From the IMG/VR virus record IMGVR_UViG_3300021961_000684, positions 1-22,712 of that record: a DNA stretch of 22,712 nt; one strand, given 5' to 3'. Both the position numbers and the translations under genes were made by a program. Below are positions 1 to 7,738 of this stretch, in pieces. Each line of letters starts with the position of its first letter. Within the stretch, counting starts at the first letter, position 1. The notes beneath the pieces were generated by a model. It was not told the DNA's origin, did no database searches, and was given only the letters and a program-made list of their open reading frames with translations. This DNA comes from a virus.

Positions 1-256
1 TTCTTAGAGAATCGTCTAGGAGATCGCTCCATAGGCGTAGAATCTTTTCATCACGTTTCTTAGATTCTTCTGGGTCTTCCTGTCCAACAGCTGATCTGAA
101 AGTTGATAGGTCTAGGGCAGCTACTTTGTTCTTGGGCAATGAACTATCGTGACGCATGGCAATACCCAGCATCTTGATAGTTTTTGGATCTTTGATTTTA
201 GCAGCTACATTAGCTTCTTGAAGATCTATTTTATTGAGTACTTGATCTAGTTTCAT
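1..256 (-). CDS. Conserved phage protein, partial (N-terminal 85 residues)
   Basis: An open frame starts at an ATG at 256 and runs off the left edge of the window without a stop. It begins MKLDQVLNKIDLQEA and is hydrophilic and charged, with a run rich in E, K and R near residues 62-78. The start overlaps the stop of the upstream gene as ATGA, so translation is probably coupled to it. I recognise no domain. It is the last visible member of the minus-strand unit that begins with the exported nuclease. Confidence 0.75.
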   Translation of the reverse strand, partial: MKLDQVLNKIDLQEANVAAKIKDPKTIKMLGIAMRHDSSLPKNKVAALDLSTFRSAVGQEDPEESKKRDEKILRLWSDLLDDSLR

Positions 257-1131
257 CCTGATATCAATGCCCTTTTAAAGAATGTTAAGATAGCTCCTAT
301 TTTTTTAGTGTCACCACCGGAAATATCCTTGAGTAACTGTCTAGGACCTTCTGAGAACTGTGATGAATACCCGCTACCATAACTTCTGGTTATGTTGCCG
401 GTAGTTTCTGGATAATAATGACTGGCCGCCATTAGTACTGCTGTGTTAACGGCTGCTGAGATAAAGTCCGGCGAATCACCGGTTCCATTTTCAAGTGCTT
501 CGAGCCCGTTCTGTAATCGTTCAATCCTGTCTAATTTCTTTTTGGCCTTTTCGAATGCGTCATTCTTGATCATGTTTGTGACATGGCCTTTGATGTCTGC
601 CATGGCTGTTTGGATAGCTTTGGCCCACAAAGGTTTAAATTTCTTAACTAAAACTTCGTTGTTTATTTCTGTGGTATCCGCACCTCTTTGGGCGTCGGCA
701 CGTTTTTTCTGTTTGTCTTGGACTGCTGTGGTATTTTTACCAACATAGAATTTTTGTAGTTTGCCAATCTCACCTTTGAGGAAATCGATGATATTACCCC
801 CTCTGCTATCTGTGGCAGTTTTTACTTCGCCACCAGCACTGGCTACCGCTTCATAACTACCTGTGTTGCCGCCTCTGGCTTTGATAGCACCCGTGCCTTT
901 GGTTCCTTGTATGATTACCCAAGCACCCCTGTAGCTATCTTTTAGATCACTCCAAGATATCTTTTCTACCTGTCGATAATCTTGGTCGTGTGCTAGAGCC
1001 ATATCCGAGTGAAGTTTCTTTATGACTTCTTGACCTCCAGGATTACCGGCAATCAATGAAATAGAAGTACTAGCTTCGTTGACATAGTCTTCAAGTAGTT
1101 GGGCAAAAATTTGGCAGCTTTCTAGACGCAT
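253..1131 (-). CDS. Hypothetical phage protein, 292 aa
   Basis: I do not recognise this protein. It is soluble-looking, with no signal peptide or membrane segment. The middle (about residues 140-215) is lysine-rich and probably helical, and residues 75-120 are glycine-rich. The frame could open at 1179, but that would overlap the nuclease gene. The ATG at 1131 follows the nuclease stop as TAAAATG, the same junction seen at two other gene pairs in this window, so I chose it (begins MRLESCQIFAQLL). The downstream partner starts inside its stop codon (ATGA). A virion or morphogenesis role is possible from the late-type promoter upstream of the unit, but that is inference. Confidence 0.8.
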   Translation of the reverse strand: MRLESCQIFAQLLEDYVNEASTSISLIAGNPGGQEVIKKLHSDMALAHDQDYRQVEKISWSDLKDSYRGAWVIIQGTKGTGAIKARGGNTGSYEAVASAGGEVKTATDSRGGNIIDFLKGEIGKLQKFYVGKNTTAVQDKQKKRADAQRGADTTEINNEVLVKKFKPLWAKAIQTAMADIKGHVTNMIKNDAFEKAKKKLDRIERLQNGLEALENGTGDSPDFISAAVNTAVLMAASHYYPETTGNITRSYGSGYSSQFSEGPRQLLKDISGGDTKKIGAILTFFKRALISG

Positions 1132-1132
1132 T

Positions 1133-1567
1133 TTAGTTACACCATGTTTGTTTAGCATCGCCAAAGTATTCGCGAGCAAATCCGTTACGGATTAATTCGG
1201 CACGTAGACTAACACCATTTAGAATGATGTCTCCCAATACACGACCACCAAACTTATCCCATCCATAGAGAACGACCTGATGTTTTTGTGTAGTTGCAAC
1301 TGCATTCTTAGTAAAGGCTGACGCGGCTTGTCCTCGCTGATCTTCAGAAGGGCATTGGGCTCTGTGTCCTTTTTCTGGGGTATCAACTCCAAATATTCTG
1401 ATCGCAAGTTCCGGTTTAAGGGGTGCTGGTAGAAAGGGAGCTGCGATCACCACCGTATCGCCATCGCTTACGCGAAGAATTTTAGCATCGTAGGTTACAC
1501 CTTGTGGTGTTTTCTGTGCGAATGCTAGCATAGGCACAGCAAGTAATAATAGTAGTAGTTTTTTCAT
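1133..1567 (-). CDS. Exported staphylococcal-nuclease-like (thermonuclease) protein
   Basis: This 144-residue protein belongs to the SNase family of calcium-dependent phosphodiesterases that cut DNA and RNA. The family's key residues are visible: the DGDT turn (D35, D37), R57 and the VDTPE motif (D62, E65), and a third-position arginine in GGRVLGD (R109), matching D21, R35, D40, E43 and R87 of the staphylococcal enzyme. Residues 1-18 form a clear signal peptide (two lysines, a run of leucines, then AFA before Q), so the product should be exported to the periplasm or outside. Four-residue tail TWCN contains one of two cysteines. A perfect TATAAATA late-type promoter lies 24 nt upstream, inside the stop region of the preceding gene. 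Likely roles are DNA degradation during late infection or exclusion of incoming DNA; the choice between them is inference. Confidence 0.9.
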   Translation of the reverse strand: MKKLLLLLLAVPMLAFAQKTPQGVTYDAKILRVSDGDTVVIAAPFLPAPLKPELAIRIFGVDTPEKGHRAQCPSEDQRGQAASAFTKNAVATTQKHQVVLYGWDKFGGRVLGDIILNGVSLRAELIRNGFAREYFGDAKQTWCN

Positions 1568-1591
1568 CTCTCAGATCCAAATAAGATACTA

Positions 1592-1599
1592 TATTTATA
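1592..1599 (-). promoter_or_regulatory. T4-type late promoter TATAAATA for the nuclease unit
   Basis: The minus strand reads TATAAATA exactly, the T4 late-promoter consensus centred near -10. It ends 24 nt before the nuclease ATG, leaving a leader of about 20 nt. The TAA stop of the upstream gene lies within it. No -35 element is expected for this promoter class. Confidence 0.65.
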
Positions 1600-2218
1600 C
1601 ACTCTTTTCAGTGTACTCGGCCTTTTTCCAACCTAGTAGATATTCTGCTTTCCAATGGTTTTGATCAAATCCTGTATAGTTTCGCCATTGGTCTCGCTGG
1701 TTCCATATCCTACGAGCAGCATCGTGCCAGTCTGTATGTCGCACAACCCATTCAAAGTTTATCAATCTATTTTTAAAATGTTCGTAATCGTAGTTGTCAT
1801 ACTCAACATGGAGGACTTCGTAGACAGTGCCGTCATTTGCTATCGCATCTAAAGCAAAATCAAACCCCCATTTTCTGCGAGTCCTTAATAATAGATCTGC
1901 TGTAGGTATTGTGGATTTAAGTTGTCGTAGTTGCTGTTCTGCTTCCTTCTCATAGCTACATCGACATAAGAATAGACTATGATCAAGTATTAGATCTTTT
2001 ACTGAATCTTCTAAGGTAAACCAAGGTTCCTGCCAACAGGTATGATTAAGCACAGGATAGTCGATGGGGAAATTCATAGCAGCATAGAACTTTTGCTCTG
2101 CTAGATTTAATTCAAATCCATCTTTGTCATAGTACTGAAAATCTGTAGTTTCTAAATCTTCAACTTGTTTGTTACAAGATGGATTTGACATCAAAGTTAT
2201 TTGATGCCTGTGAAACAT
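1595..2218 (-). CDS. Conserved phage protein of unknown function, 207 aa
   Basis: A soluble protein rich in aromatic residues, with a conserved-looking core around residues 108-165 (TADLLLRTRRKWGFDF, then VYEVLHVEYDNYDYEHF). I recall similar hypothetical proteins in marine phages but know no function. The frame stays open up to 2299, but that N-terminal extension would cover most of the small cysteine-rich gene. The ATG at 2218 follows that gene's stop as TAAAATG, so I chose it. It is the last gene of a coupled run that starts with the lipase. Its stop codon is embedded in the late promoter of the next unit. Confidence 0.8.
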   Translation of the reverse strand: MFHRHQITLMSNPSCNKQVEDLETTDFQYYDKDGFELNLAEQKFYAAMNFPIDYPVLNHTCWQEPWFTLEDSVKDLILDHSLFLCRCSYEKEAEQQLRQLKSTIPTADLLLRTRRKWGFDFALDAIANDGTVYEVLHVEYDNYDYEHFKNRLINFEWVVRHTDWHDAARRIWNQRDQWRNYTGFDQNHWKAEYLLGWKKAEYTEKSV

Positions 2219-2219
2219 T

Positions 2220-2378
2220 TTACTTCTCTGCTTCAGATAGACAAATAGGACAATGACACTCGTTGCAGTCACAGCCCGATTCCATACAACTATTCCCACA
2301 GTGTTTGGGATGCCAACATTTACATTGTGGAACTAATTTCTGATATGCTTCGTTGTCGTCGATATAGTTTTCCATCAT
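2220..2378 (-). CDS. Small cysteine-rich, metallothionein-like protein, 52 aa
   Basis: Translation gives 52 residues with nine cysteines (C19, C21, C27, C31, C36, C38, C41, C43, C46) and three histidines (H23, H26, H42), all within 28 residues. The CxC and CxxC spacing is what metallothioneins and other small metal-binding proteins use, so Zn, Cu or Cd binding is a reasonable inference. Both ends support it as a real gene: its ATG overlaps the upstream TGA (ATGA), and its TAA runs into the next ATG as TAAAATG. Residues 1-18 are acidic with no signal peptide, so it should stay in the cytoplasm unless carried by a partner. It belongs to no family I can name. Confidence 0.75.
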   Translation of the reverse strand: MMENYIDDNEAYQKLVPQCKCWHPKHCGNSCMESGCDCNECHCPICLSEAEK

Positions 2379-2593
2379 TCGCTCCTATCATCTTTCTTGT
2401 CCGGCTTTCCTGCTAGATATCCCGCTATGATACCTACTACGCCAGTGATAGCCATCTTTAATAATTCTATAACACCTTCGTCTGGTGCTCGGCCCGCTCT
2501 AAGTGCTGTAGAAAAATCAGCCACTACGATGAATACTAGGAGGAAAATTACTCCTCCTGTTAGTATCATAACAACTTTATCCCTGGGTGTCAT
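2375..2593 (-). CDS. Small two-helix membrane protein, holin-like topology, 72 aa
   Basis: Two hydrophobic segments are visible: residues 7-25 (VVMILTGGVIFLLVFIVVA) and about 44-61 (LLKMAITGVVGIIAGYLAG). They are separated by a short charged loop and followed by a highly charged tail (KPDKKDDRSE). Size, two membrane segments and charged C terminus fit class II holins, but no endolysin is adjacent, so this remains a topology-based guess. The start overlaps the stop of the amphipathic protein gene by ATGA, and its own stop overlaps the start of the cysteine-rich gene the same way. It therefore sits in the middle of a translationally coupled run with the lipase. Confidence 0.8.
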   Translation of the reverse strand: MTPRDKVVMILTGGVIFLLVFIVVADFSTALRAGRAPDEGVIELLKMAITGVVGIIAGYLAGKPDKKDDRSE

Positions 2594-3381
2594 TGTACTG
2601 CTTTTGTTAGCCCTTTTGGTGCGGTCTTATCACAAATCAATTGTGCAACGATAGGGCTAATAACTGATCCGATGAAGATGCCGACACCGGCAGGGGTAGC
2701 TAAACTAGCAGTCAATACTGTTGGGTTGCAAGTGGCAACCGCATTAACAATAACGGTATTCAAAAGTTTTTCATCGCAATTACCTTTAACACCCGGAATC
2801 AATAGAATTGACTTAGTGATAATACCGCCAACTTCTTTTGCCATTAAAGCATTACTTCCCTTTTTAACCATGTAAGAAACAAACGCTGTGCTGATAGCAG
2901 TAGAAGTTACAGTTCCCGGTTCAGCAGGTTCGGGTTTTGGTGTAAAGTATAAAACACAACCAGTGGTCAATGCCGCATTCAAACCGATGTGACAAGCATT
3001 AGCGTCAGCCCACTTATATGCTTCCATTGCGCCATACTCGACATACTCAACACCCTCTGAGGCATACTTGACAACTTGTGATGATCCTTCTTTCCATACA
3101 TCGCTAGCAACATCAAACCCTTGCTTCGCATATTCTTCTGTATTCTTTGCGACAACAGAAGCAGTATGTTCAACTGCTTTGGCTGTATCATTTGCCAAAC
3201 TGACTGCGAAATCTTTTGTTGCGTTGTATGCGGCGGTAGCAGTTGAAGTAACTGCATTAACTACTGTGTTTGTAGTGTTTACAACAGTATTGACAACAGC
3301 GTTTGTTGCTGATGATACGCCACTAGCAATAGAATTTCCTACACTTGTCCAGCTGCTTTTCTTAAATGGATTCCATCCCAT
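2590..3381 (-). CDS. Amphipathic-repeat, membrane-active-looking phage protein, 263 aa
   Basis: I know no function. Residues 20-128 are a long low-complexity stretch of Ala, Val, Thr, Asn with regularly spaced charges, resembling LEA or apolipoprotein amphipathic helices that lie on membranes. A proline-rich hinge (KPEPAEP, 149-155) leads to a more hydrophobic C-terminal half with a Gly-rich hydrophobic stretch at 226-250. Five cysteines lie at 130, 142, 202, 218 and 250. The N terminus MGWNPFKKSSW has no signal peptide. A strong Shine-Dalgarno sequence (AAAGGAG) is embedded in the last codons of the lipase gene, and the stop overlaps the next start. Tight pairing with a lipase and a small membrane protein suggests joint work at the host membrane. 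Confidence 0.8.
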   Translation of the reverse strand: MGWNPFKKSSWTSVGNSIASGVSSATNAVVNTVVNTTNTVVNAVTSTATAAYNATKDFAVSLANDTAKAVEHTASVVAKNTEEYAKQGFDVASDVWKEGSSQVVKYASEGVEYVEYGAMEAYKWADANACHIGLNAALTTGCVLYFTPKPEPAEPGTVTSTAISTAFVSYMVKKGSNALMAKEVGGIITKSILLIPGVKGNCDEKLLNTVIVNAVATCNPTVLTASLATPAGVGIFIGSVISPIVAQLICDKTAPKGLTKAVQ

Positions 3382-3382
3382 A

Positions 3383-4099
3383 TTATTCTCCTTTGTTTAG
3401 TTTAGCAATGTAATTATTCATAAGATGATCGAATACACCTATGAACTTTTCGCCTTTCATTCGTGCTCTGAGTCGGCTTCTTAACATATCTTTGACCATC
3501 TGCCAGCCTGTGAAATCTCTAAAATCTCCATGAAAGTTCATATATCTATGATTGCCATGATGTCGGAATCCCATCAAAATAAATGGAACTTTAGTGACAT
3601 CATCGCAGTTGTTTTGAACTCGATGGTGTGTGACTTTGAGACTGTTTACAAATGCTCTAGTACCTACTCTAGGTGAACCAAAAGTCACTAGAGTTAAAAC
3701 TTTATCCTGTATCCTGCTGGCAGCGATAGTGGCCATAGCAGCGCCTAGGCTGTGACCAGTGACGTGAACTTTTTCTATATTAGCCAATGCTTTTTCTATC
3801 AAAGGCCATAGTTTGTCTAGTTCTTTCTTAAAACCGTGATGTACCTTCCCACCAGATGCTTCTAGGTTTTTACCGGCTTCTAAGTCTGCTAGGATATCAC
3901 TTTTTTCAGTGACTTCAGTTCCTCGAAAGCTCAACACATGATGATCTGTACCTTTTAACAAATAACCTTGGGCGCCTTTGACATCAAAGAACTCTATGAT
4001 ATCATATCCTTGATCTTTAAACTTCTTTTTTGATTCTTTGGGATTATCGTAGGTTATAGCTGCAACATGAGCAAACTTTAATAATTCTTTTCTTTCCAT
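3383..4099 (-). CDS. Class-3 (fungal-type) lipase family protein, 238 aa
   Basis: This is an alpha/beta hydrolase of the Lipase_3 family, which hydrolyses acylglycerols or phospholipids. Visible marks are the oxyanion-hole region FRGTE (58-62), the nucleophile elbow GHSLG with Ser117 (115-119), the following LVTFGSPRVG strand (137-146), a candidate catalytic Asp at 166/167 in NNCDDVTKVP, and a candidate His225 in VFDHLMNNY. All three catalytic residues appear present, so an active enzyme is likely. There is no signal peptide, so it would act from the cytoplasm, in the virion, or after membrane damage. Shine-Dalgarno AAGGAG lies 6 nt before the ATG. The gene heads a coupled run with the amphipathic and two-helix membrane proteins, consistent with membrane attack or remodelling, which is inference. 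Confidence 0.9.
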   Translation of the reverse strand: MERKELLKFAHVAAITYDNPKESKKKFKDQGYDIIEFFDVKGAQGYLLKGTDHHVLSFRGTEVTEKSDILADLEAGKNLEASGGKVHHGFKKELDKLWPLIEKALANIEKVHVTGHSLGAAMATIAASRIQDKVLTLVTFGSPRVGTRAFVNSLKVTHHRVQNNCDDVTKVPFILMGFRHHGNHRYMNFHGDFRDFTGWQMVKDMLRSRLRARMKGEKFIGVFDHLMNNYIAKLNKGE

Positions 4100-4109
4100 T
4101 TAGTACTCC

Positions 4110-4532
4110 TTATTCGGTTCGATCCTTGTCATCAATGGCGCCGCCACTAACCCACGCAGAACACGATCGTGTGCCGGCACATTTAAAATGTAAAAAGTTA
4201 CAGTAACCTAAATCTGCTTTGTGTATCGTAGCCATAGCATCAGTTTTTTTCTCATCGCCTTTGATACCCGCCTCGATACACGACCACATCTTATCACTAA
4301 CATCAAAAGCCGCACAGTTAGAACACTTCATGGTCTTGGCAGTCTTCTCTGAGATCTTCCAACGCTTGGCCGCTTCCTTCCAATATGATTCTGGTTCATC
4401 TGGATTGGCAGGACCGTAGTGATATTCGTCTATGGCCTTTTGTCTATTCTTTAGATTAACATCTATGTCGTATGTAGCGATGGGACAGCCTTTGTTAGCT
4501 GCTTCTACGATGTTGATATATTTTCTATACAT
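4110..4532 (-). CDS. Conserved phage protein with a six-cysteine cluster, 140 aa
   Basis: The C-terminal half carries C70 and C73 (CSNC), C85, C111, C118 and C124, in the layout MKCSNCAAFDV, MWSC, LGYCNFLHFKC, TRSC. This resembles short cysteine-cluster proteins common in marine phage genomes, and metal or Fe-S binding is likely though unproven. The N-terminal 60 residues are charged and mostly helical, with YHYGPANPDEPESYW resembling a linker. The start follows the virion-protein stop by two bases (TAAACATG). The stop is placed so that the next gene's Shine-Dalgarno follows it directly. Confidence 0.8.
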   Translation of the reverse strand: MYRKYINIVEAANKGCPIATYDIDVNLKNRQKAIDEYHYGPANPDEPESYWKEAAKRWKISEKTAKTMKCSNCAAFDVSDKMWSCIEAGIKGDEKKTDAMATIHKADLGYCNFLHFKCAGTRSCSAWVSGGAIDDKDRTE

Positions 4533-4534
4533 GT

Positions 4535-5872
4535 TTATCTCTGTTCAATCCAAGTCATTGCGGCCAGTGCGTCTTTGCCAGTGTTGGGGCTGGCTATGGC
4601 CAATGTTAGCGTGTCGCTGACTGTGCCCAAGCTGCCTCGGCCAATCTGATATATGGTGTCTTTGTCCAATCTAATGCTGGAGCCACCTCCTCCGCCAACA
4701 ACGAATCCTGAATCAATGTTTACGCCACCAGTGTAAGCAGTGGCTGAAACGTCGTATTGACTAAATGCGTTGGGATCTGGATGATCCACAAAGTTCGCAC
4801 CCGTCAGTGTGGCGTTACGCACCAGTCGGTAGAACACTGAAGTATTGTCTATGGTGGCTGCTTGGAAGGTTGTGGGCAACACGATGCCTTTCAATGCGGC
4901 AGTTTTTAATCTAATGCTGAGCACAGGATAGAAAGTGTTGGCCACTGCCATTCTGTAGCCCGTGATAGCAGAGGTGATGTTTTCTGCGATGCCCAGTTTG
5001 GTGGCTTCACCTTCGGATATGAGACTGTTGGATCCCTGATAGAGATAGTGTGTGCCTGAAACTCCTGTGAGATTTTCTATCTCCAATCTAATGGGTAGAA
5101 AGGGAGTGGAGCTCCACGGCACAGTTACAATATTAGCGTGATTGAATGTGTGGACAGTGTGGGTATATCCGTTGATCACGAAACCTATGATGATCTGTCC
5201 GGCACCGTACCACTCATAGTCAAAAGTGATCATCTGTGCTTTGGTAGCATCAGCCACGATACCACTGTCGCCCAATCCATCCAACCGATCACCGTTCCAC
5301 TGACTGCGGGGTATGCGATTCTCAACCATTGATCCTGATGTGCTGGAACGTACCACCACATTATATTCTGGCAAGCCATCGGCACCCAACACTCCTGCAT
5401 CTTCAAAGAAAAAACCATTGGCTTCATCATAGAGACCCAATCGTCTACGTATGCCTGTGACAGGAGTTTCAAGCCTCACAGCATAGGTAAGTTGAGAACT
5501 GCGACCCGGAAGATATCGCATGACATTGCGAGTCTGTCGAATCACTTTGGATCCTAGTGTGTTGGTCACTGCCATGTCAATCCAGTTGGTATTTGCGTTC
5601 CAAGTGGCTGAGCCGCCTGAGGCTGTGCTTTCATCCCAAACATCTGTTTCTTTACCATACTGGAATGTGTTGAAGAAATCAGTTTGATAGGTTGATATCT
5701 TCATACGGTTCTTGCTGGTATATCCTGCCTGGCTGTCAACGGTCCTCAGTGTTGGCCGGCCTTGGGCATCGTATTCCATGGAGCTGTGAAGATCGTTTAG
5801 GTTGGGATCTCTTGCATGCTCGTAGTTTGTGGTGTTTAACGGGCGATAAGGATTGTTTGGATCATTGGCCAT
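4535..5872 (-). CDS. Virion structural / tail-associated protein, 445 aa
   Basis: A beta-rich, Thr/Ser/Gly/Asn-rich protein without signal peptide, typical of phage structural proteins. Residues 1-56 form an acidic, proline-containing start (MANDPNNPYRPLNTTNYEH). Residues 57-290 form a compact beta-rich domain (MRYLPGRSS, FDYEWYGAGQIIIGF, HTVHTFNHAN), and a second region ends in a glycine run (VVGGGGGSS) and a final beta-rich segment. I have seen comparable proteins in marine T4-like phages annotated only as virion proteins. Position among fibre genes favours a tail, baseplate or fibre role. The DNA is visibly GC-richer than the neighbouring fibre gene. Confidence 0.75.
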   Translation of the reverse strand: MANDPNNPYRPLNTTNYEHARDPNLNDLHSSMEYDAQGRPTLRTVDSQAGYTSKNRMKISTYQTDFFNTFQYGKETDVWDESTASGGSATWNANTNWIDMAVTNTLGSKVIRQTRNVMRYLPGRSSQLTYAVRLETPVTGIRRRLGLYDEANGFFFEDAGVLGADGLPEYNVVVRSSTSGSMVENRIPRSQWNGDRLDGLGDSGIVADATKAQMITFDYEWYGAGQIIIGFVINGYTHTVHTFNHANIVTVPWSSTPFLPIRLEIENLTGVSGTHYLYQGSNSLISEGEATKLGIAENITSAITGYRMAVANTFYPVLSIRLKTAALKGIVLPTTFQAATIDNTSVFYRLVRNATLTGANFVDHPDPNAFSQYDVSATAYTGGVNIDSGFVVGGGGGSSIRLDKDTIYQIGRGSLGTVSDTLTLAIASPNTGKDALAAMTWIEQR

Positions 5873-5875
5873 CTA

Positions 5876-7408
5876 TCACAGACCCCACTTGTTATTCAAA
5901 TAGGCTTCAACAGATTCAATTTCTTGGGTAGTCAGCGTTCTAGTAAAAATTAAGAACTCTCCTATATCTCCAGTAAAATAGTTTGCTCCGTTATTGTTAC
6001 CAATATACAGTGTTGTAATACTAGCACTAGTTGTTGTACCTACTGTACCTGTGAAAGTCAGTGTGTCTTGTGCTCCATTATATCTATATTTTAATCTGTT
6101 ACTATTGCCTGTAGCTGTGCCATCGTAAACTAATGTATGAACGCTAAATCTAGAACTGTCGTTGGTTGTAGTTGACTCGCCTACTCCGGTAGATGCTGCT
6201 ACTGTCCAACGGTTACTGGTGCTGTTATAATAAAAAGCAATTCCGTTTAAAATGTTGGTAGAAAATATTCGAGGGCTGTTGTTGTTTACCGATACAGTTT
6301 CTGCGTTCATTTTAATTAAAGCAAAAACAGTAACCCCTGCTTTGCTGGCCAACCCTGGATATGGGTTAATACTTAATCCGTCGTTGCCGTCAAAACGAAC
6401 TACAGCGAGACTATTCTGCGTGTCGCCTACACCGCTTTGATAGCTGGCTCTTGTAGTTGCTCCACCAATAGGATTAGCATTGTGTGTACCGCTGTTGCTG
6501 TCAGTCCACTGTGTGAATGTCGCTCCGTCGCTGGGATTACTCGGTACAAAGTTAGCACCATTTGCTGCGTCAAATTGCGACTCGAGAACAGTGACTACGC
6601 CTCCGCTAGTTTCCGGAGCAAAAATTTCTTCGATGGTAACTGGAGGAACACTGGTATCTAAAATATCTACAGAAACTGATTCTCCTATGCTGTCCAATGT
6701 TAATGTTAGAGTTTCGGTGCCTTCTGTTGTAAGGTCTTCTACGGTTGTAAGTGTAATGCTGTTGGTTGTTCCAACTACAAAGTTACCAGTAAGGCTGGCT
6801 CCGTTAATATCACCCGAATTAACTCCTGTGATAGTATAAGGTACTGAGGTTCCGTTAGATACGTTTACAGGATAGAGTGTGATTGTAATAGCATCGCCTT
6901 CGTTAACCGAAGCGGAATTAGCACCGAGAGTGTAATGAGGACTTCCGCCGGCGGTCCCTATCCACGGACGACTATCTGTTAATGGATTAATTGTTAGCGA
7001 ATCATCTATTAGTCCGTTTCCATCGTAGGCTTGGCTCAGGGCCAAAACATTATATACATTATTTGTTCTATAATATATCTTTGTATTATCGCCGCCTGCT
7101 TGTCTTTTCTTTTGTGCGATTTCTAATTTTTGAAGCTGACGATCTTGTTTTGTGCCTGCTTGATTTGTAGTACACAATACTACACTATCATTAACGAATC
7201 CCAACGAAGCTATTGTCGCAGAACTATCTCCGTAAGCGATGTCTGTAACTGAAGGATTATTTAATAAACTTACGGTATAGTAATCTGTAGGTAAACCTTC
7301 ATCGGTGGATATAGCTGAAATGAGTCCGTCAATTGTCAACCCATCCGATACTGATACTTGATCTCTAGTTCCTATTAGCCCAACATATTTTACTGTGATT
7401 GTAGCCAT
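5876..7408 (-). CDS. Tail fibre / adhesin with Calx-beta-like and LamG/ConA-like domains, 510 aa
   Basis: Residues 1-85 form a small N-terminal domain (MATITVKYVGL, AYGDSSATIASLG) followed by a charged helix at 88-105 and a linker (IYYRTNNVYN). This is an arrangement I associate with virion-attached fibre starts in marine myophages. Residues about 163-252 look like a Calx-beta domain (VNEGDAITITL, TTEGTETLTLTL). Residues about 275-510 look like a concanavalin/LamG-type lectin domain, ending with the typical GDIGEFLIFTRTLT and YLNNKWGL. Such domains bind surface glycans or proteins, so host recognition is the likely role. The Shine-Dalgarno AGGAAG is embedded in the last codons of the upstream gene, two bases before which it stops. 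By eye the gene is AT-richer than its neighbour, suggesting module exchange. Confidence 0.85.
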   Translation of the reverse strand: MATITVKYVGLIGTRDQVSVSDGLTIDGLISAISTDEGLPTDYYTVSLLNNPSVTDIAYGDSSATIASLGFVNDSVVLCTTNQAGTKQDRQLQKLEIAQKKRQAGGDNTKIYYRTNNVYNVLALSQAYDGNGLIDDSLTINPLTDSRPWIGTAGGSPHYTLGANSASVNEGDAITITLYPVNVSNGTSVPYTITGVNSGDINGASLTGNFVVGTTNSITLTTVEDLTTEGTETLTLTLDSIGESVSVDILDTSVPPVTIEEIFAPETSGGVVTVLESQFDAANGANFVPSNPSDGATFTQWTDSNSGTHNANPIGGATTRASYQSGVGDTQNSLAVVRFDGNDGLSINPYPGLASKAGVTVFALIKMNAETVSVNNNSPRIFSTNILNGIAFYYNSTSNRWTVAASTGVGESTTTNDSSRFSVHTLVYDGTATGNSNRLKYRYNGAQDTLTFTGTVGTTTSASITTLYIGNNNGANYFTGDIGEFLIFTRTLTTQEIESVEAYLNNKWGL

Positions 7409-7410
7409 AG

Positions 7411-7701
7411 TTACTTCCTATAAATGCTAACAGAGTTTCCTCTAAAATCATCTGGATGTTTTGGTCCGTTAACACCGCCACCGGCATCAACTGTTACACT
7501 ATCGATATCGGTGATCTTTTCGTTTGGAGAATTTGCCCAGCCAGTACCGTCATCTTGGGTTAGATCTACAATGTGTTTGAATCGTCGTAGCTCGTCTGTG
7601 CCGCCTTGTATTTCTACATTGGCTTCAATGCCTTTGTCCTCTTCCTGATCGATACCATCTATGATATCTAGAAGTCCTCGTATAATTTCAGTTGCTCTCA
7701 T
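7411..7701 (-). CDS. Small conserved phage protein next to fibre genes, 96 aa
   Basis: The protein begins MRATEIIRGLLDIID, a helical start shared by many phage small proteins, and ends in a proline- and aspartate-containing tail (GPKHPDDFRGNSVSIYRK). It is acidic overall with no membrane segment. I recall similar proteins beside tail-fibre genes in marine phages but no assigned function; a fibre-associated or assembly role is inference from position. Its final codons double as the ribosome binding site for the downstream adhesin gene. Confidence 0.75.
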   Translation of the reverse strand: MRATEIIRGLLDIIDGIDQEEDKGIEANVEIQGGTDELRRFKHIVDLTQDDGTGWANSPNEKITDIDSVTVDAGGGVNGPKHPDDFRGNSVSIYRK

Positions 7702-7738
7702 AGTGATATTTACCGTTAATTAGATTGCCTGTTAATTA

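Noticed and set aside
2219-2299. N-terminal extension of the 207-aa protein up to 2299
   Set aside because: It would overlap most of the cysteine-rich gene, and its translation is an atypical hydrophobic stretch that looks like a frame shadow.
2375-2593. Firm call of holin
   Set aside because: Topology fits but no endolysin or antiholin is nearby, so only a holin-like description is justified.
4110-4140. GGTTCGATCC-like string resembling a tRNA T-arm
   Set aside because: It falls in the 3' end of a well-supported coding gene and no acceptor or anticodon stem can be built around it.
7707-7714. GGTAAATA on the minus strand upstream of the 96-aa gene as a late promoter
   Set aside because: It ends only about 5 nt before the ATG, so the transcript would have no leader; the match is also just six of eight.
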